A DNA stretch of 64,000 nt from Chromobacterium alkanivorans. Lineage in GTDB: Bacteria > Pseudomonadota > Gammaproteobacteria > Burkholderiales > Chromobacteriaceae. The DNA is taken from positions 124,001 through 188,000 of the forward strand of contig NZ_JAFHKL010000003.1 of the NCBI RefSeq assembly GCF_016937655.1, read 5' to 3'. Both the position numbers and the translations under genes were made by a program. The notes beneath the pieces are model-generated. The model made no database searches and had not been told where the DNA came from. It saw only the letters and a program-made list of their open reading frames with translations. This document shows, one piece after another, positions 13,442 to 21,241 of the stretch. Every line of letters begins with the position of its first letter. The stretch's first letter is position 1.

Positions 13442-13713
13442 CCCCCGGCACTGCCGCCGATCTGCACGACGCACAAGACGACGCCCGCCGCCTACCGTTT
13501 GACACCCTGTTTTCCATCAGCCCGGCCGGCGACTGGAAGCACCTGGCCGGGCGCACCGTGCACCGCCGCAAAAACGGCGGCTACGCAGAGCCCGGCGGCG
13601 TCTCGTTCATCGTCCACAGCACCCTCCATCAAACCATCATCGCCACGGCCAGCGACCTAGCGCCGCTGGGCGCCGCGCACCAGCGCGAACTTTTCCCGGA
13701 GCAACCCTCATGA
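13438..13713 (+). CDS. small phage protein, GTG start
   Basis: A 91-residue protein whose GTG start overlaps the previous stop codon and whose end overlaps the next start by 4 bp. The middle (residues 20-60) contains WKHLAGRTVHRRKNGGYAEPGG, which reads as a small beta-rich fold. No family recognised. Both overlaps argue for real expression. Confidence 0.5.
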   Translation: MTPGTAADLHDAQDDARRLPFDTLFSISPAGDWKHLAGRTVHRRKNGGYAEPGGVSFIVHSTLHQTIIATASDLAPLGAAHQRELFPEQPS

Positions 13714-14312
13714 ACCCGCATGAAACCGGCGCAGTGAATGCCCCCTCCATTAACCTGCAACCGTTCTGCGCCAGCCAGAACGACTTCCGCGACTGGATGC
13801 GCACCCCATTCCGGATGAATGGAAAATCCTACGCCAGCAACGGCCATATCCTGATTGAAACCGAAGGCGGCGACCACCCGGACATCCCCGCCATAATGAT
13901 TCAGCGAATCACGGACATCCTGGCAAGCCTCCCCACAGCAGGATACCAAGCGCTGCCAGTTATTCCCGCCCCTAAATTTAGACCTTGCCGGACGTGCACC
14001 GGGCGTGGCGACAAACCAACCTGCCCGGCATGCGTCGGGCACGGCAAGTTTAAACACTATGACGACTGGTACGACTGCAAGCCCTGCGACGGCAAAGGGC
14101 ATTTCAACGACCCTTGCCAAGATTGCAATGCCACCGGGCAGATCGACACCTCCCGACCAGTACGGGTAGGAATAGCCCGCTTCCAGCGGAACTATCTGTC
14201 GTTGATCGCCCAATTGCCAACGCCACTGCTTGCCACCGGCTCAATGCCGGACGACATCGCCGGCTTCACCTTCCACGGCGGCCGTGGCGCGCTCATGCCG
14301 CTTAAATCCTGA
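13710..14312 (+). CDS. protein with DnaJ-type zinc cluster, no J domain
   Basis: A 200-residue protein. Residues 90-145 contain four CxxCxGxG-type motifs in order: CRTCTGRG, CPACVGHG, CKPCDGKG and CQDCNATG. They match the two-zinc cluster of DnaJ. There is no J domain and no C-terminal peptide-binding domain of DnaJ length. The first 80 residues form an unrelated domain (NDFRDWMRTPFRMNGKSYASNGHILIETEG) that resembles a sliding-clamp-like strand pattern. Phage proteins of this general type are known, but the role is not. It may bind nucleic acid or unfold a host protein. Confidence 0.65.
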   Translation: MNPHETGAVNAPSINLQPFCASQNDFRDWMRTPFRMNGKSYASNGHILIETEGGDHPDIPAIMIQRITDILASLPTAGYQALPVIPAPKFRPCRTCTGRGDKPTCPACVGHGKFKHYDDWYDCKPCDGKGHFNDPCQDCNATGQIDTSRPVRVGIARFQRNYLSLIAQLPTPLLATGSMPDDIAGFTFHGGRGALMPLKS

Positions 14313-14337
14313 CCAACAACCACGAACGGAGGCTCCA

Positions 14338-14847
14338 ATGGACCAACGCACAACTGGGCTTTACCCCAAATTCAATGTCACCCGCACCGATGGCCGCGAC
14401 CAACCCGGCGGCGACCGTCACGGCGCGGAATACCTCACCCTCGACTTGATCTATGACCCGTTCGCTGTGCCGGCGGCACTGGCCTACGCTACCGCCGCCC
14501 AGGCCGAATTCCCCCTCCTGGCGAAGGACATAGAGGAGAAGGTTTTCGCGCCGGTAGACGTCCAGCGCGACGAATACGGCCAATGGGTACACCCCTGCAT
14601 CCGCTGGACCCGCGAGGGATTCAAAACCAAGGAATGGCTGGAAGGCCATGGCATTGAGACTACTTGCGGCTGGATGGAGAACGAGGACAACGCAGACGAA
14701 CTTTTCGCCACTCACGAGAAGACCGGCAGCTTCATCAGCTGGCACCCGAAGCCCCGCAAGGGCGAAGGCTGGCACATGCTGGCATTGCACGACACCGACG
14801 ACGGCCCGGTTGCGTGGTGGTATCGCAAGCAGATGGGGGCGCTATGA
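14338..14847 (+). CDS. conserved phage protein of unknown function
   Basis: A 169-residue acidic protein starting at an ATG with GGAGG nearby; the upstream extension of the open frame is the shadow of the preceding gene. The opening RTTGLYPKFNVTRTDGRDQPGGDRHGAEYLTLDL is a recognisable segment of a protein common in betaproteobacterial prophages, usually unannotated. The C-terminal half has several Trp and Cys residues. It overlaps the methyltransferase gene by 4 bp, so the two are probably made together. Confidence 0.6.
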   Translation: MDQRTTGLYPKFNVTRTDGRDQPGGDRHGAEYLTLDLIYDPFAVPAALAYATAAQAEFPLLAKDIEEKVFAPVDVQRDEYGQWVHPCIRWTREGFKTKEWLEGHGIETTCGWMENEDNADELFATHEKTGSFISWHPKPRKGEGWHMLALHDTDDGPVAWWYRKQMGAL

Positions 14848-16997
14848 TCCGCAACCAGTTTTCTTTGCTCACCACGGAAGAAATCATCGTTGACCTTTTC
14901 GCCGGCGGCGGCGGCATGTCGTCCGCAATTGAAAGCGCGCTCGGCCGTCACGTCGACATCGCCATCAATCACGACACGGACGCCATCAGCATGCACGAGG
15001 CGAACCACCCTCAGACCCACCACTATTGCGCCGACGTGTTCGAAGTCTGCCCCCGCGAAGCCACCAGCGGCCGGCCTGTTGGCCACCTGCACGGCTCGCC
15101 GGACTGCACCCACTTTTCGCAAGCCGTCGGCGGCCAGCCCCGCAGCAAAGCAATCCGCTCACTGGGATGGGTTATTCCCCGCTGGGCCGGCCAAGTGAAG
15201 CCGCGTTCGATCAGCATGGAGAACGTGAAGCAGATGCGACAGTGGGGGCCGTTGATTGCGAAGCGCTGCAAAGTGACTGGCCGCGTCATGAAACTGAATG
15301 GCACCGTGGCAGCACCTGGCGAGCGCGTCCCGGTGCAAGAGCAATTCCTCATTCCTGACCCGAAGCACACCGGTCGCACCTGGCACCGCTTCTTGCGTGT
15401 GCTGCGCGAACAAGGCTACCAGGTAGAACACCGGACCATGGTTGCGGCGGACTACGGCGCGGCAACTACCCGCGAGCGGCTTTATCTGTTCGCCCGCCGT
15501 GATGGACGGCCGATTGTCTGGCCGGAGCCAACCCACCACGAGAAGCCAGCGCCGGGTCAAAAAAAGTGGCGGCCCGCAGCTGACCATATTGATTTCACCG
15601 ACTTGGGGCAGTCGATTTTCGAGCGCAAGCGGCCGCTGGCCGCCGCGACTATGCGCCGCATTGCAAAGGGCATGAAAAAGTTCGTAATAGACAGCGCGGA
15701 CCCGTTCATTGTTGAGTTGGCGAACTGGTCCAACCGTAACGGCGTTCAGTCCACCGCCGACCCGCTGCGCACGATTACGGCATGGCCGCGCGGCGGTAGC
15801 ATGGCGGTGGCTAGCCCTTCATTGGTGCCGCTGACGCACCAGGGCGGCGACCGCGTTTACGATCCGGCACGGCCGATTCCTACTATCACAGCAGCGAATC
15901 GAGGCGAAATCGCCCTGGCATCCGCCGTCATTGTGCCCAACACGACCGGCAACCCACCGAAACGCGCCGACACTCCCGCCCCTACCATCACCACGGCGGG
16001 CAACCAGTTGCTGGCAGCTGCGACCTTAGTTCAAGCCGCCTACGGCGACGGCAAGCCGGGCCGCACGCAGCGATGGGGCAGCGGCACGCGTGACATTGAG
16101 CAGCCACTGAACACGATCACCGCCAGCGGCTGCGGCGGCCAAGCACTTGCGGCGGCCACATTGATCCAGATGGGCTACGGCGAGCGGGCCGGCCAGCAGC
16201 CGCGCGCCCTCGACATAGAGAAGCCGCTGGGCACCGTCGTTGCCGGCGGAGGCAAACACGGCCTAGCCTCCGCCATCATCGTGGGTGCAGGCGGACCCAG
16301 CTACAGCGGAAAGCCGGTCAGCGTGGATCAGCCGCTCGGCACCATCCTGAAGGAGAACCATCGCCACGTCGCCACCGCTTACATGATGCAGGCGAACGGC
16401 GGCTTCAATGAAACCGTGGGCCGCAGCCTGAACGCCCCGGCCACGACGATCACCACTACCGGCAGCCAACAGCAATTAGTATCCGCCCACCTCGCGACCC
16501 TGCGCCGCAATTGCGTTGGCCGCGAGATGAGCAAGCCAATGCCGACCGCGACCGCCGGCGCAGAGCATCACGCACTTGTGTCCTATGCGCTGAGCCAAGA
16601 GGACGAAGCCGGCGCGCTGCGCGTGGCCACGTTCCTGATCAGCTACTACGGCACCGGGGACAGCGCCAGCAGACTGGACCAGCCAATGCCCACCGCAACC
16701 ACCCGCGACCGCCTGGCGCTGGTAACAGTGTGGATTCAAGGCGAGCCGTGGGTAATCGTCGATATCAAGTTGCGCATGCTCAAGCCGCCTGAACTGTACG
16801 GCTGCCAGTCGTTCCCGCAGGACTACATCATCGACCGCGGCCACGACGGCCGCCAGTTCAGCAAATCCGCTCAAGTACGCATGGTAGGCAACAGCGTACC
16901 GCGCAAGCCGGCGGAGGCGCTGATTAAAGCCAACTGCCCGGACCTGATGGCGTGGAGCAATGCCGAACTGAAAAAACGAGAAAGGACCGCAGCATGA
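14844..16997 (+). CDS. phage DNA cytosine-5 methyltransferase with repeat-rich target region
   Basis: A 717-residue enzyme expected to methylate cytosine in phage or host DNA, probably against restriction. Motif I DLFAGGGG is at residues 17-24, motif IV has the form GSPDCTHFS (catalytic C88) instead of the usual GPPCQxFS, motif VI is ENV at 126-128, motif VIII TTRERLYLF is near 208, and motifs IX-X are CQSFPQDY and VGNSVPRKPAEAL (654-695). Between residues 300 and 630 nine degenerate repeats carry PxxTITA-like cores near 307, 345, 379, 421, 461, 497, 532, 566 and 614. They replace a normal target-recognition domain. The true start is 14844, overlapping the previous stop. Confidence 0.85.
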   Translation: MIRNQFSLLTTEEIIVDLFAGGGGMSSAIESALGRHVDIAINHDTDAISMHEANHPQTHHYCADVFEVCPREATSGRPVGHLHGSPDCTHFSQAVGGQPRSKAIRSLGWVIPRWAGQVKPRSISMENVKQMRQWGPLIAKRCKVTGRVMKLNGTVAAPGERVPVQEQFLIPDPKHTGRTWHRFLRVLREQGYQVEHRTMVAADYGAATTRERLYLFARRDGRPIVWPEPTHHEKPAPGQKKWRPAADHIDFTDLGQSIFERKRPLAAATMRRIAKGMKKFVIDSADPFIVELANWSNRNGVQSTADPLRTITAWPRGGSMAVASPSLVPLTHQGGDRVYDPARPIPTITAANRGEIALASAVIVPNTTGNPPKRADTPAPTITTAGNQLLAAATLVQAAYGDGKPGRTQRWGSGTRDIEQPLNTITASGCGGQALAAATLIQMGYGERAGQQPRALDIEKPLGTVVAGGGKHGLASAIIVGAGGPSYSGKPVSVDQPLGTILKENHRHVATAYMMQANGGFNETVGRSLNAPATTITTTGSQQQLVSAHLATLRRNCVGREMSKPMPTATAGAEHHALVSYALSQEDEAGALRVATFLISYYGTGDSASRLDQPMPTATTRDRLALVTVWIQGEPWVIVDIKLRMLKPPELYGCQSFPQDYIIDRGHDGRQFSKSAQVRMVGNSVPRKPAEALIKANCPDLMAWSNAELKKRERTAA

Positions 16998-18148
16998 GCC
17001 CCACAACCCTACCCACCTACGAAGAAGCTACCGAGGCCATTAAGGCCGGCACAGCTACCGCGCTGGACCGCTTCATATTCAGCAATGAGCCTACCGGCCC
17101 AAGCGAGGAGGAATTCCGCGAAGGGCTTCTTGCTGCGATGGACGAAGCCCGCGCCGAGTTGTCGCCCGTCGCCGCTCTGAAACCCCCTATCGAAGCCATA
17201 CAACTGGTATTCGACGCCCTGATTGCCATCGTTGCGCACTCAGGCGACCCCACAGGCACCGCTAACACTCTCGCGCCTTGGCGCACCCGTGCCGAGGCGT
17301 TCATTCAAAACTACGGCAAGCCAAAGAAGGGCGAGCGACTGGCTGCGGAGATGGCGCTTTCTCAGCAGCTTGCCGCGCGCGTCGATGATCTTGAGCGCCA
17401 ACTCGCCATCGCTCAGCGGCCCACCAGCGCCCAGCCGGCGGCCGTACCTGATTCCATTGTGACCTGGCCAAAACTACGCCACGAGCTGGCGCTGTTCTGT
17501 TTTGGCCTGTCGCGCAACGAGCGCGCGTCCAACATGGAACCGGACGCATTCAGCAAGGCAATTGATGCGATGGTGGAGAACGGTGATTGCGCATTACGAG
17601 AAGTGAAAGCCATGCTCGTCGCCGCGCCGGCCCAGGGCGAACAGAAGTCGCCGGCCGCGCAATTCCTGCTGAATGGAGATCGTTTCAAGGTGAGCACCAT
17701 TCGCGGGGAAGCAGGCATTTACGGCCTACCACGCGCGATGTTGGGCCAGTGGGTGGCGTTCGTTGACGCTACTGATGGAAAGCACTTGGAGACGCAACAA
17801 CCTGCGCCGGCCGCTCCAACTCAAGAGACCGGCGCGCGCCTGGCGGCCGAGGCGAAAGGGGGAGTGATGCAAACCACTGACCAAAACCGCGCCAAGCTGG
17901 AATTGCAGGCTCTGCCAATCGAGATGATTGCTGTTGATGAACTCCAAATCGACTGCCGCTATCTCGACCACGAGATCAACGTTTCCCGTGATTTTGCCGG
18001 CGACGACTGGTACATCCAAGTGTTTGCACCGTGCGGACGGATGGCTTATGACGGCTGGTGGGAGGGCTCAGGCGAAAAGTGCGCAGAGGAGGCGGTGCTG
18101 GAGGCGCTGACCGGTTCGTCGCTGCGAGAGAAAGGGGGTGAGGCATGA
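16994..18148 (+). CDS. large uncharacterised phage protein
   Basis: A 384-residue protein coupled to the methyltransferase by a 4-bp overlap. It shows three zones. An N-terminal acidic helical zone spans residues 1-130 and ends in a coiled coil (LAARVDDLERQLAIAQ). A middle helical zone spans about 150-230. A C-terminal compact region (about 292-384) starts at MQTTDQNRAKLEL and has an aromatic GRMAYDGWWEGSGEKCAEEA motif. The C-terminal part could be translated separately from the internal ATG near 17867. No family recognised. Confidence 0.6.
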   Translation: MSPTTLPTYEEATEAIKAGTATALDRFIFSNEPTGPSEEEFREGLLAAMDEARAELSPVAALKPPIEAIQLVFDALIAIVAHSGDPTGTANTLAPWRTRAEAFIQNYGKPKKGERLAAEMALSQQLAARVDDLERQLAIAQRPTSAQPAAVPDSIVTWPKLRHELALFCFGLSRNERASNMEPDAFSKAIDAMVENGDCALREVKAMLVAAPAQGEQKSPAAQFLLNGDRFKVSTIRGEAGIYGLPRAMLGQWVAFVDATDGKHLETQQPAPAAPTQETGARLAAEAKGGVMQTTDQNRAKLELQALPIEMIAVDELQIDCRYLDHEINVSRDFAGDDWYIQVFAPCGRMAYDGWWEGSGEKCAEEAVLEALTGSSLREKGGEA

Positions 18149-18738
18149 AGCGAGAAGATGAGAAACGCCAGCACCTGACCGACTTCCTAGAGCAAGTGCG
18201 CAAGACGTGCTTGCGGAGCACCTTGGAAAACTATGTCGGAAACCGTAGGCGCATCATTCAAGACAGCCAGATTAAGGATAAGCCGCATTACTGCGGCGTC
18301 CTCGGCGCCCGCATGGCAAAGGTGTGGGGCGTCACCCGAGGTACAGCAAATCGCCGCTTGCAGGCATTGACGAAGCACGGCATCGCGCGCATGCCGCGCT
18401 ATGGGTATTCCCACTGCAACCGATACTACGCACCCGAGCATCTGGCCTTGCAGTACATCCGGGAGGCAATCGAGCACTGGAAGCTAGTCGGGTACAGCCA
18501 AGACGAATTTCACGATGAGATCAAGGAAGGCATGCCGAATGCTGACCTGGACGCTCAGCAGCTCATGGCAGAACTTGGGCCGGCAAGTGAAACAATCGAC
18601 ACCTGGCCGGCGTGGAAGCAAACGCTCGTGGCCAGCCGAAGCGAAAAGCAAATGGAGCCTCCGCACTGCACATGCACGTCCGGAGATGGCTCGCTGCGCT
18701 GGCCGTGCCCGCGGCATCCGCCCTCGAAACCACAATAA
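18145..18738 (+). CDS. phage protein with winged-helix-like segment
   Basis: A 197-residue protein overlapping the previous gene by 4 bp. Residues 45-95 read as a winged helix (YCGVLGARMAKVWGVTRGTANRRLQALTKHG, then YGYSHCNRYYAP), so DNA binding is likely. The C terminus has CTCTSGDGSLRWPCPRHPP, a Cys-rich tail that might bind zinc. It lies two genes upstream of the integrase and could regulate this end of the operon. Function otherwise unknown. Confidence 0.55.
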   Translation: MKREDEKRQHLTDFLEQVRKTCLRSTLENYVGNRRRIIQDSQIKDKPHYCGVLGARMAKVWGVTRGTANRRLQALTKHGIARMPRYGYSHCNRYYAPEHLALQYIREAIEHWKLVGYSQDEFHDEIKEGMPNADLDAQQLMAELGPASETIDTWPAWKQTLVASRSEKQMEPPHCTCTSGDGSLRWPCPRHPPSKPQ

Positions 18739-18800
18739 CCCTCCCAGACCCGCCCCACCGCCACAGCGGCCGGGGCCGCTCCACCCCAGGACAACAAGAA

Positions 18801-19256
18801 ATGACACCCAGGCTCATGAAACAAGCCACGGCCGCGGCGTATTGCGGCATGAGTGACAAGAAGTTCCGCGAGCTCGTTCTACCCCACCTGCACGGGCTCC
18901 AACTGTTCGAAGAGAAAGGCGGCGGCGTCCGCCAAATCCTGCACTACGACCGCGCCGACATCGACGCATGGATAGATCGTCGCAAGCAAGAACTGATAGC
19001 CCAGCACATGCAAAGCAAGGAGGCGGCGAACGAACCCACCCCATCAGTCCACTTGCAAAACAACCCCACCCGCAACAACAATGACGGCAGCGGCAAGCGG
19101 CCAGGAAGGAAAACGACATGGCACGCAAGCAAATCACAGGACTCACGCAGCGCACGCCGGGCGGGGTCTGGTTCATTGACAAACAAGTCCAGGGTGTCGG
19201 AAGAATTCGCGAAAGCACTGGAACTCACGAGCGAGCGGAGGCGGAAAAATACCTGA
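18801..19256 (+). CDS. excisionase-like DNA-binding protein
   Basis: A 151-residue protein starting at ATG 18801. Residues 1-60 form a winged-helix MerR/AlpA-type domain (MKQATAAAYCGMSDKKFRELVLPHL, then ILHYDRADIDAWIDRRKQ), the fold of phage excisionases and recombination directionality factors. The C-terminal 80 residues are Asn/Arg/Ser-rich and probably disordered. Its 3' end overlaps the integrase gene by 139 bp in another frame, so expression of the two is linked. It is proposed to direct excision from tRNA-Pro. An open frame that starts further upstream is not supported. Confidence 0.72.
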   Translation: MTPRLMKQATAAAYCGMSDKKFRELVLPHLHGLQLFEEKGGGVRQILHYDRADIDAWIDRRKQELIAQHMQSKEAANEPTPSVHLQNNPTRNNNDGSGKRPGRKTTWHASKSQDSRSARRAGSGSLTNKSRVSEEFAKALELTSERRRKNT

Positions 19257-20317
19257 TTCACAAGCTGGAAAAAATACGGCAACAACAGGTTTATGGCATA
19301 CGTCCGCCAAGAATCTGGCGAGAGGCTGCAACAAAGTATCTGCTTGAAAACCAGCACATACCCAGCATTGGAGACTGCGCGGATCAGTTGAAAATCTTGG
19401 ACATATATATTGGCGACATTGAGCTAAGCAAACTGCACGATGGGTCAATAAGGGAGTTTATTGAATTCCGTCAAACCACCCGCTTAGACAAGCGAACCGA
19501 CAGAGAAGGAGTAACACCCCGGACAATTAATATCGCGCTGGAACTTGTAATTCGAATTCTGGCACTAGCAGCATCTAAATGGCGGGATGAATTTGGGATG
19601 ACATGGCTAGAGCGCCCGCCTTCTATTTCCAAATTGAACGAGCGAGCCGAAACCAGGCCCGCTTACCCCATGTCGTGGGACGAACAGAAATTATTGTTCA
19701 GAGAATTGCCCGAGCACCTGGCCATTATGGCGCTATTTAAAGTCAACACGGGATGCCGGGAAAAAGAAGTGTGTTACTTGAAATGGGAATGGGAAGTCCG
19801 CGTACCCGAGCTTGAAACCAGCGTGTTTTTGATCCCGGCCAACTTTGGGGGGAGAACGGATAAATCAGGCGTCAAAAATGGGTCTGAACGCATCGTTGTG
19901 CTGAATAACGTAGCCCGATCCATTATTGAAACCCTTCGCGGCCGTCATCCGGTTTATGTGTTTGCTTATCACGAGAGCGGGAACCCGAACGACGACAACA
20001 TCCAGCGAATGAATGGCCATGCTTGGCGCAAAGCACGCACCAGGGCGGCTCAAGAATTTGCTGCAAAGTTCATGCGGCGCCCGAATCCAGGCTTTGCCAA
20101 GTTCCGGGTTCACGACCTGAAACACACGTTCGGATATCGGCTAAGGATTGCCGGCGTTCCGTTCGAAGACCGACAGGTTTTGCTAGGACACACAAGCGAG
20201 AACGTGACAACGCACTACTCAGCCGCAGAAGTCGGACGCCTGATTGAGCAAGTGGAACTGGTCAAAGACACCGGCCGACAACTGGTATCCGCCACCGTCA
20301 TCCGGCGGAGCGCCTAA
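19118..20317 (+). CDS. int: tyrosine-type phage integrase
   Basis: A 399-residue site-specific recombinase with an N-terminal arm-binding part, a core-binding helical domain (about 60-170) and a catalytic domain (180-380). Catalytic residues seen are R214 (TGCREKE), H332-x-x-K335 (HDLKHTFG), H358 (LLGHTS) and Y367 (THYSAAE). The second catalytic position is Lys instead of the usual Arg, as I recall for a branch of phage integrases. A strong ribosome-binding site (AGGAAGGA) precedes the ATG. The gene ends about 105 bp from tRNA-Pro, its presumed target. Confidence 0.93.
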   Translation: MARKQITGLTQRTPGGVWFIDKQVQGVGRIRESTGTHERAEAEKYLIHKLEKIRQQQVYGIRPPRIWREAATKYLLENQHIPSIGDCADQLKILDIYIGDIELSKLHDGSIREFIEFRQTTRLDKRTDREGVTPRTINIALELVIRILALAASKWRDEFGMTWLERPPSISKLNERAETRPAYPMSWDEQKLLFRELPEHLAIMALFKVNTGCREKEVCYLKWEWEVRVPELETSVFLIPANFGGRTDKSGVKNGSERIVVLNNVARSIIETLRGRHPVYVFAYHESGNPNDDNIQRMNGHAWRKARTRAAQEFAAKFMRRPNPGFAKFRVHDLKHTFGYRLRIAGVPFEDRQVLLGHTSENVTTHYSAAEVGRLIEQVELVKDTGRQLVSATVIRRSA

Positions 20318-20373
20318 CAGAGAAAGGAGGAAGTCCCCACAAAACTCCCACATTGGCCAAAAACCAAATAAAA

Positions 20374-20395
20374 AAGCCCTGCGGACACAGGGCTT
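20374..20395 (-). terminator. terminator downstream of tRNA-Pro
   Basis: AAGCCCTG / CAGGGCTT with a 6-nt loop is followed by six T residues on the minus strand. It ends tRNA-Pro transcription and also closes the integrase side. It lies inside the prophage, so the phage may supply the tRNA with a new terminator. Confidence 0.8.
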
Positions 20396-20422
20396 AAGTA
20401 TTTGATACCATTGGATTATCTT

Positions 20423-20465
20423 TGGTCGGGGCGAGAAGATTCGAACTTCCGACCCCCTGCACCCC
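20423..20465. other. probable attachment site in the tRNA-Pro 3' half
   Basis: The integrase lies beside a complete tRNA-Pro gene with its 3' end facing the prophage, the usual sign of integration into a tRNA 3' end with the gene restored by phage sequence. The duplicated core should be part of this segment. The other copy must be left of position 1 and cannot be checked here. Confidence 0.55.
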
Positions 20466-20499
20466 ATGCAGGTGCGCTACCAGGCTGCGCTACGCCCCG
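20423..20499 (-). tRNA. tRNA-Pro (GGG)
   Basis: A complete cloverleaf on the minus strand. The acceptor CGGGGCG pairs with CGCCCCG, and the D arm has GCGC stems. The anticodon stem CCTGC/GCAGG holds a loop ATGGGGT with anticodon GGG. The T loop is TTCGAAT. The CCA end is encoded. Length is 77 nt with CCA. The gene is intact despite the adjoining prophage. Confidence 0.95.
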
Positions 20500-20529
20500 A
20501 CTCGAGAGAAACGTATTCTAAACTGCTTT

Positions 20530-20883
20530 TTAATTTTTGCCAAGCCCTGAATCGAGCCATTCCAAAATTGCCTCCAGCTCGGTTCTCACCTCCTGAGCCG
20601 TGGCCGGACGCACTTCCTGGCCATCCGCGCCCAGGCGCTGGCGCGCCCCGTGAATGGTAAACCCGTCGTCATATAACAAACCGCGAATGCGCCTGACCAA
20701 TAACACTTCGTGATGTTGGTAATAGCGGCGGTTGCCGCGGCGCTTCACCTGGCGCAATTGGGAGAATTCCTGCTCCCAATAGCGCAGCACATGCGGCTTG
20801 ACGCCGGTGAGCTCGCTCACTTCGCTGATGGTGAAGTAACGCTTGGACGGTATCGACGGCAGATCAGCCTTGCTTGTTGGCAT
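20530..20883 (-). CDS. MerR-family regulator after ihfA
   Basis: A 117-residue MerR-type protein with the winged helix-turn-helix at residues 15-85 ([25 protein letters not shown], then [25 protein letters not shown]). It has only a short C-terminal helix and no metal-binding Cys pattern, so the signal is unknown. It overlaps the end of ihfA by 20 bp, an arrangement I recall as common across betaproteobacteria. It probably belongs to the pheST-ihfA operon and acts as a small DNA-bending or architectural regulator. Confidence 0.9.
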   Translation of the reverse strand: MPTSKADLPSIPSKRYFTISEVSELTGVKPHVLRYWEQEFSQLRQVKRRGNRRYYQHHEVLLVRRIRGLLYDDGFTIHGARQRLGADGQEVRPATAQEVRTELEAILEWLDSGLGKN

Positions 20884-21166
20884 GGAATTGCTCGACCATT
20901 CCCTTGAGTTTCTGACTAGCGTGGAACGTTACCACACGTCGCGCGGTGATGGGAATCTCTTCCCCGGTCTTGGGGTTGCGACCCGGACGCTGCGGCTTGT
21001 CGCGCAATTGGAAATTGCCGAAACCGGACAATTTGACGGAATCGCCGGACTCCAGGGCCTGGCGAATTTCCTCAAAGAACGATTCAACCATGTCCTTGGC
21101 TTCACGCTTGTTCAGTCCCACTTGATCGAACAGCATGTCGGCCAGCTCAGCCTTGGTCAAAGTCAT
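20864..21166 (-). CDS. ihfA: integration host factor subunit alpha
   Basis: A 100-residue HU/IHF-fold protein that pairs with IhfB to bend DNA sharply at replication, recombination and sigma54-promoter sites. The [29 protein letters not shown] segment (residues 60-88) is the minor-groove-binding arm with its Pro. Length is standard. It lies 75 bp after pheT and is probably cotranscribed with it, as in many proteobacteria. IHF would matter here for phage integration and for the sigma54 nitrate promoter near 58750. Confidence 0.97.
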   Translation of the reverse strand: MTLTKAELADMLFDQVGLNKREAKDMVESFFEEIRQALESGDSVKLSGFGNFQLRDKPQRPGRNPKTGEEIPITARRVVTFHASQKLKGMVEQFHANKQG

Positions 21167-21241
21167 GTCACCCTCTCACACATCAATATTTCTAATCATT
21201 CAAAAGCCCGCCGACCATGCGGCGGGCTCCACGCCTTGGGC

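Larger units (their letters stand above)
1..20425. mobile_element. lambda-like prophage (partial, left end outside window)
   Basis: A continuous block of phage genes runs from the left window edge to the 3' end of a tRNA-Pro gene. It holds terminase subunits, O/P-like replication genes, a Cro/repressor immunity region, a long early operon, an excisionase and a tyrosine integrase beside the tRNA. Leftward genes (1-7447) and rightward genes (9341-20317) diverge from a central immunity region, as in lambda. Base composition is visibly less GC-rich than the host part after 20500. Portal, capsid, tail and lysis genes are not in view and should lie left of position 1. The prophage may be intact, because no gene seen here is obviously broken. 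Confidence 0.93.
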
